Of a stretch of 7,107 bases of DNA, positions 6,559-7,107 are shown piece after piece. The notes beneath the pieces were generated by a model that worked only from the letters and a program-made list of their open reading frames with translations, did not search any database and had not been told where the DNA came from. Every line of letters begins with the position of its first letter. The first letter of the stretch is position 1. This DNA comes from Flavobacteriales bacterium UBA4474 (GTDB lineage Bacteria; Bacteroidota; Bacteroidia; Flavobacteriales_D; Sanyastnellaceae), in contig DGOE01000090.1 of the NCBI GenBank assembly GCA_002389295.1, positions 7,864 to 14,970 of the forward strand, read 5' to 3'. A program made the translations under genes and the position numbers.

Positions 6559-7107
6559 TCAGGAGGTCGAGGGTTCCAAAGGGCGCGCGTGCCGGTTTCC
6601 TCCGGAATCCAGTGGTGCCGCGGCTTCTGGATCGGTGAGGCTGCGGCTGACGGAGAGGATCATGCCGAGGGCAACGCAGGTGAAGACGATGGAGGTGCCC
6701 CCCATGGAGACCAAGGGAAGGGGCTGGCCCGTCATGGGCAGCAGGCGCACGGCGACGCCCATATTGACCAATGCCTGTAACGTGAGCATCAGGCCCAAAC
6801 CGATGGACAGCAGCCCTCCGAAATTGCGGGGACACCGGGTCCCCACGCGGATGGCGCGCGAGAAGAGGATGAGATAGAGCAGCACCAGTCCCAGTCCGCC
6901 GAGCAAGGCCCCCCATTCCTCAATGATGAAGGCGTAGATCATGTCGGCATAGGCCACGGGCATGGCGTTGCGGCTGAGTCCTGACCCGGGTCCATGGGGT
7001 ATGAGCCCCCCTTGGTGTATGGCCTGGAGTGCGTAGTCGATTTGGCTGGAGTCGGATCCACCGCTGCCTCCTAAAAACCCTGTGGCGCGGGCGATCCAAG
7101 TGCCCAT
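6559..7107 (-). CDS. ftsW: FtsW, C-terminal half (5' end outside window)
   Basis: SEDS-family septal peptidoglycan glycosyltransferase that polymerises lipid II with its partner PBP (FtsI). Only 182 residues are visible, about half of a usual FtsW. The ATG at 7107 is an internal Met at the window edge, not the start. Seen: the GTWIARATGF stretch, a Gly/Ser-rich loop (GGSGGSDSS, 13-21), and QAIHQGG...HGPGSG. PVAYADMIYAFIIEEWG (50-66) follows, with Asp55 aligning to the SEDS catalytic Asp (Asp297 in E. coli FtsW). LLPMTGQPLPLVSMGGTSI (122-140) is highly conserved in FtsW/RodA. Three hydrophobic segments (about 60-85, 98-122, 137-154) fit the last three membrane helices, and a polar cytoplasmic tail ends the protein. 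RodA is the alternative, but position before murG in the dcw cluster favours FtsW. Confidence 0.95.
   Translation of the reverse strand: MGTWIARATGFLGGSGGSDSSQIDYALQAIHQGGLIPHGPGSGLSRNAMPVAYADMIYAFIIEEWGALLGGLGLVLLYLILFSRAIRVGTRCPRNFGGLLSIGLGLMLTLQALVNMGVAVRLLPMTGQPLPLVSMGGTSIVFTCVALGMILSVSRSLTDPEAAAPLDSGGNRHARPLEPSTS

Overview
The window is a stretch of a division and cell wall (dcw) cluster, read entirely from the minus strand. In transcription order (right to left) it holds ftsW (C-terminal half only), murG, murC, ftsQ, ftsA and ftsZ (cut just short of its C-terminus). The organism is most likely a GC-rich member of the Bacteroidota. The reasons are the gene order murG-murC-ftsQ-ftsA-ftsZ without murB or ddl between murC and ftsQ, the FtsZ N-terminus (MEFDLP...) and the very long FtsZ linker. 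The FtsZ segment RTPSGLTELEDE matches, from memory, a C-terminal block of Bacteroidota FtsZ proteins. Purine-rich Shine-Dalgarno (SD) sites are also mostly absent. Base composition is clearly GC-rich by eye, unlike many flavobacteria; I cannot place it below phylum level.

Layout: 7107-6559 ftsW (SEDS glycosyltransferase, last three membrane segments); 6554-5418 murG (lipid II synthesis); 5421-3970 murC (UDP-MurNAc:L-Ala ligase); 3973-3200 ftsQ (divisome scaffold, GTG start); 3169-1892 ftsA (membrane tether of FtsZ); 1722-1891 the only sizeable gap (170 bp); 1721-1 ftsZ (at least 573 residues). The first four genes are packed tightly: a 4 bp gap ftsW/murG, an ATGA overlap murG/murC and a GTGA overlap murC/ftsQ. 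The gaps then grow to 30 bp (ftsQ/ftsA) and 170 bp (ftsA/ftsZ). No terminator was seen between any of the genes, so one operon is likely.

The genes form one pathway. MurC adds the first amino acid to UDP-MurNAc and MurG completes lipid II. FtsW polymerises it at the septum. FtsQ links periplasmic and cytoplasmic divisome parts, and FtsA anchors the FtsZ ring to the membrane.

This is a conserved housekeeping locus and I found no new multi-gene system. The best second-look items are details. A dnaX-type A_AAA_AAG heptamer sits in frame near the end of murC, where a -1 shift would run directly into ftsQ and give a MurC-FtsQ fusion. A 31-codon protein-like open stretch follows the ftsA stop in frame. 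The FtsZ linker is long and charge-polarised. CCUCC(U) tracts lie near starts that lack an SD site.
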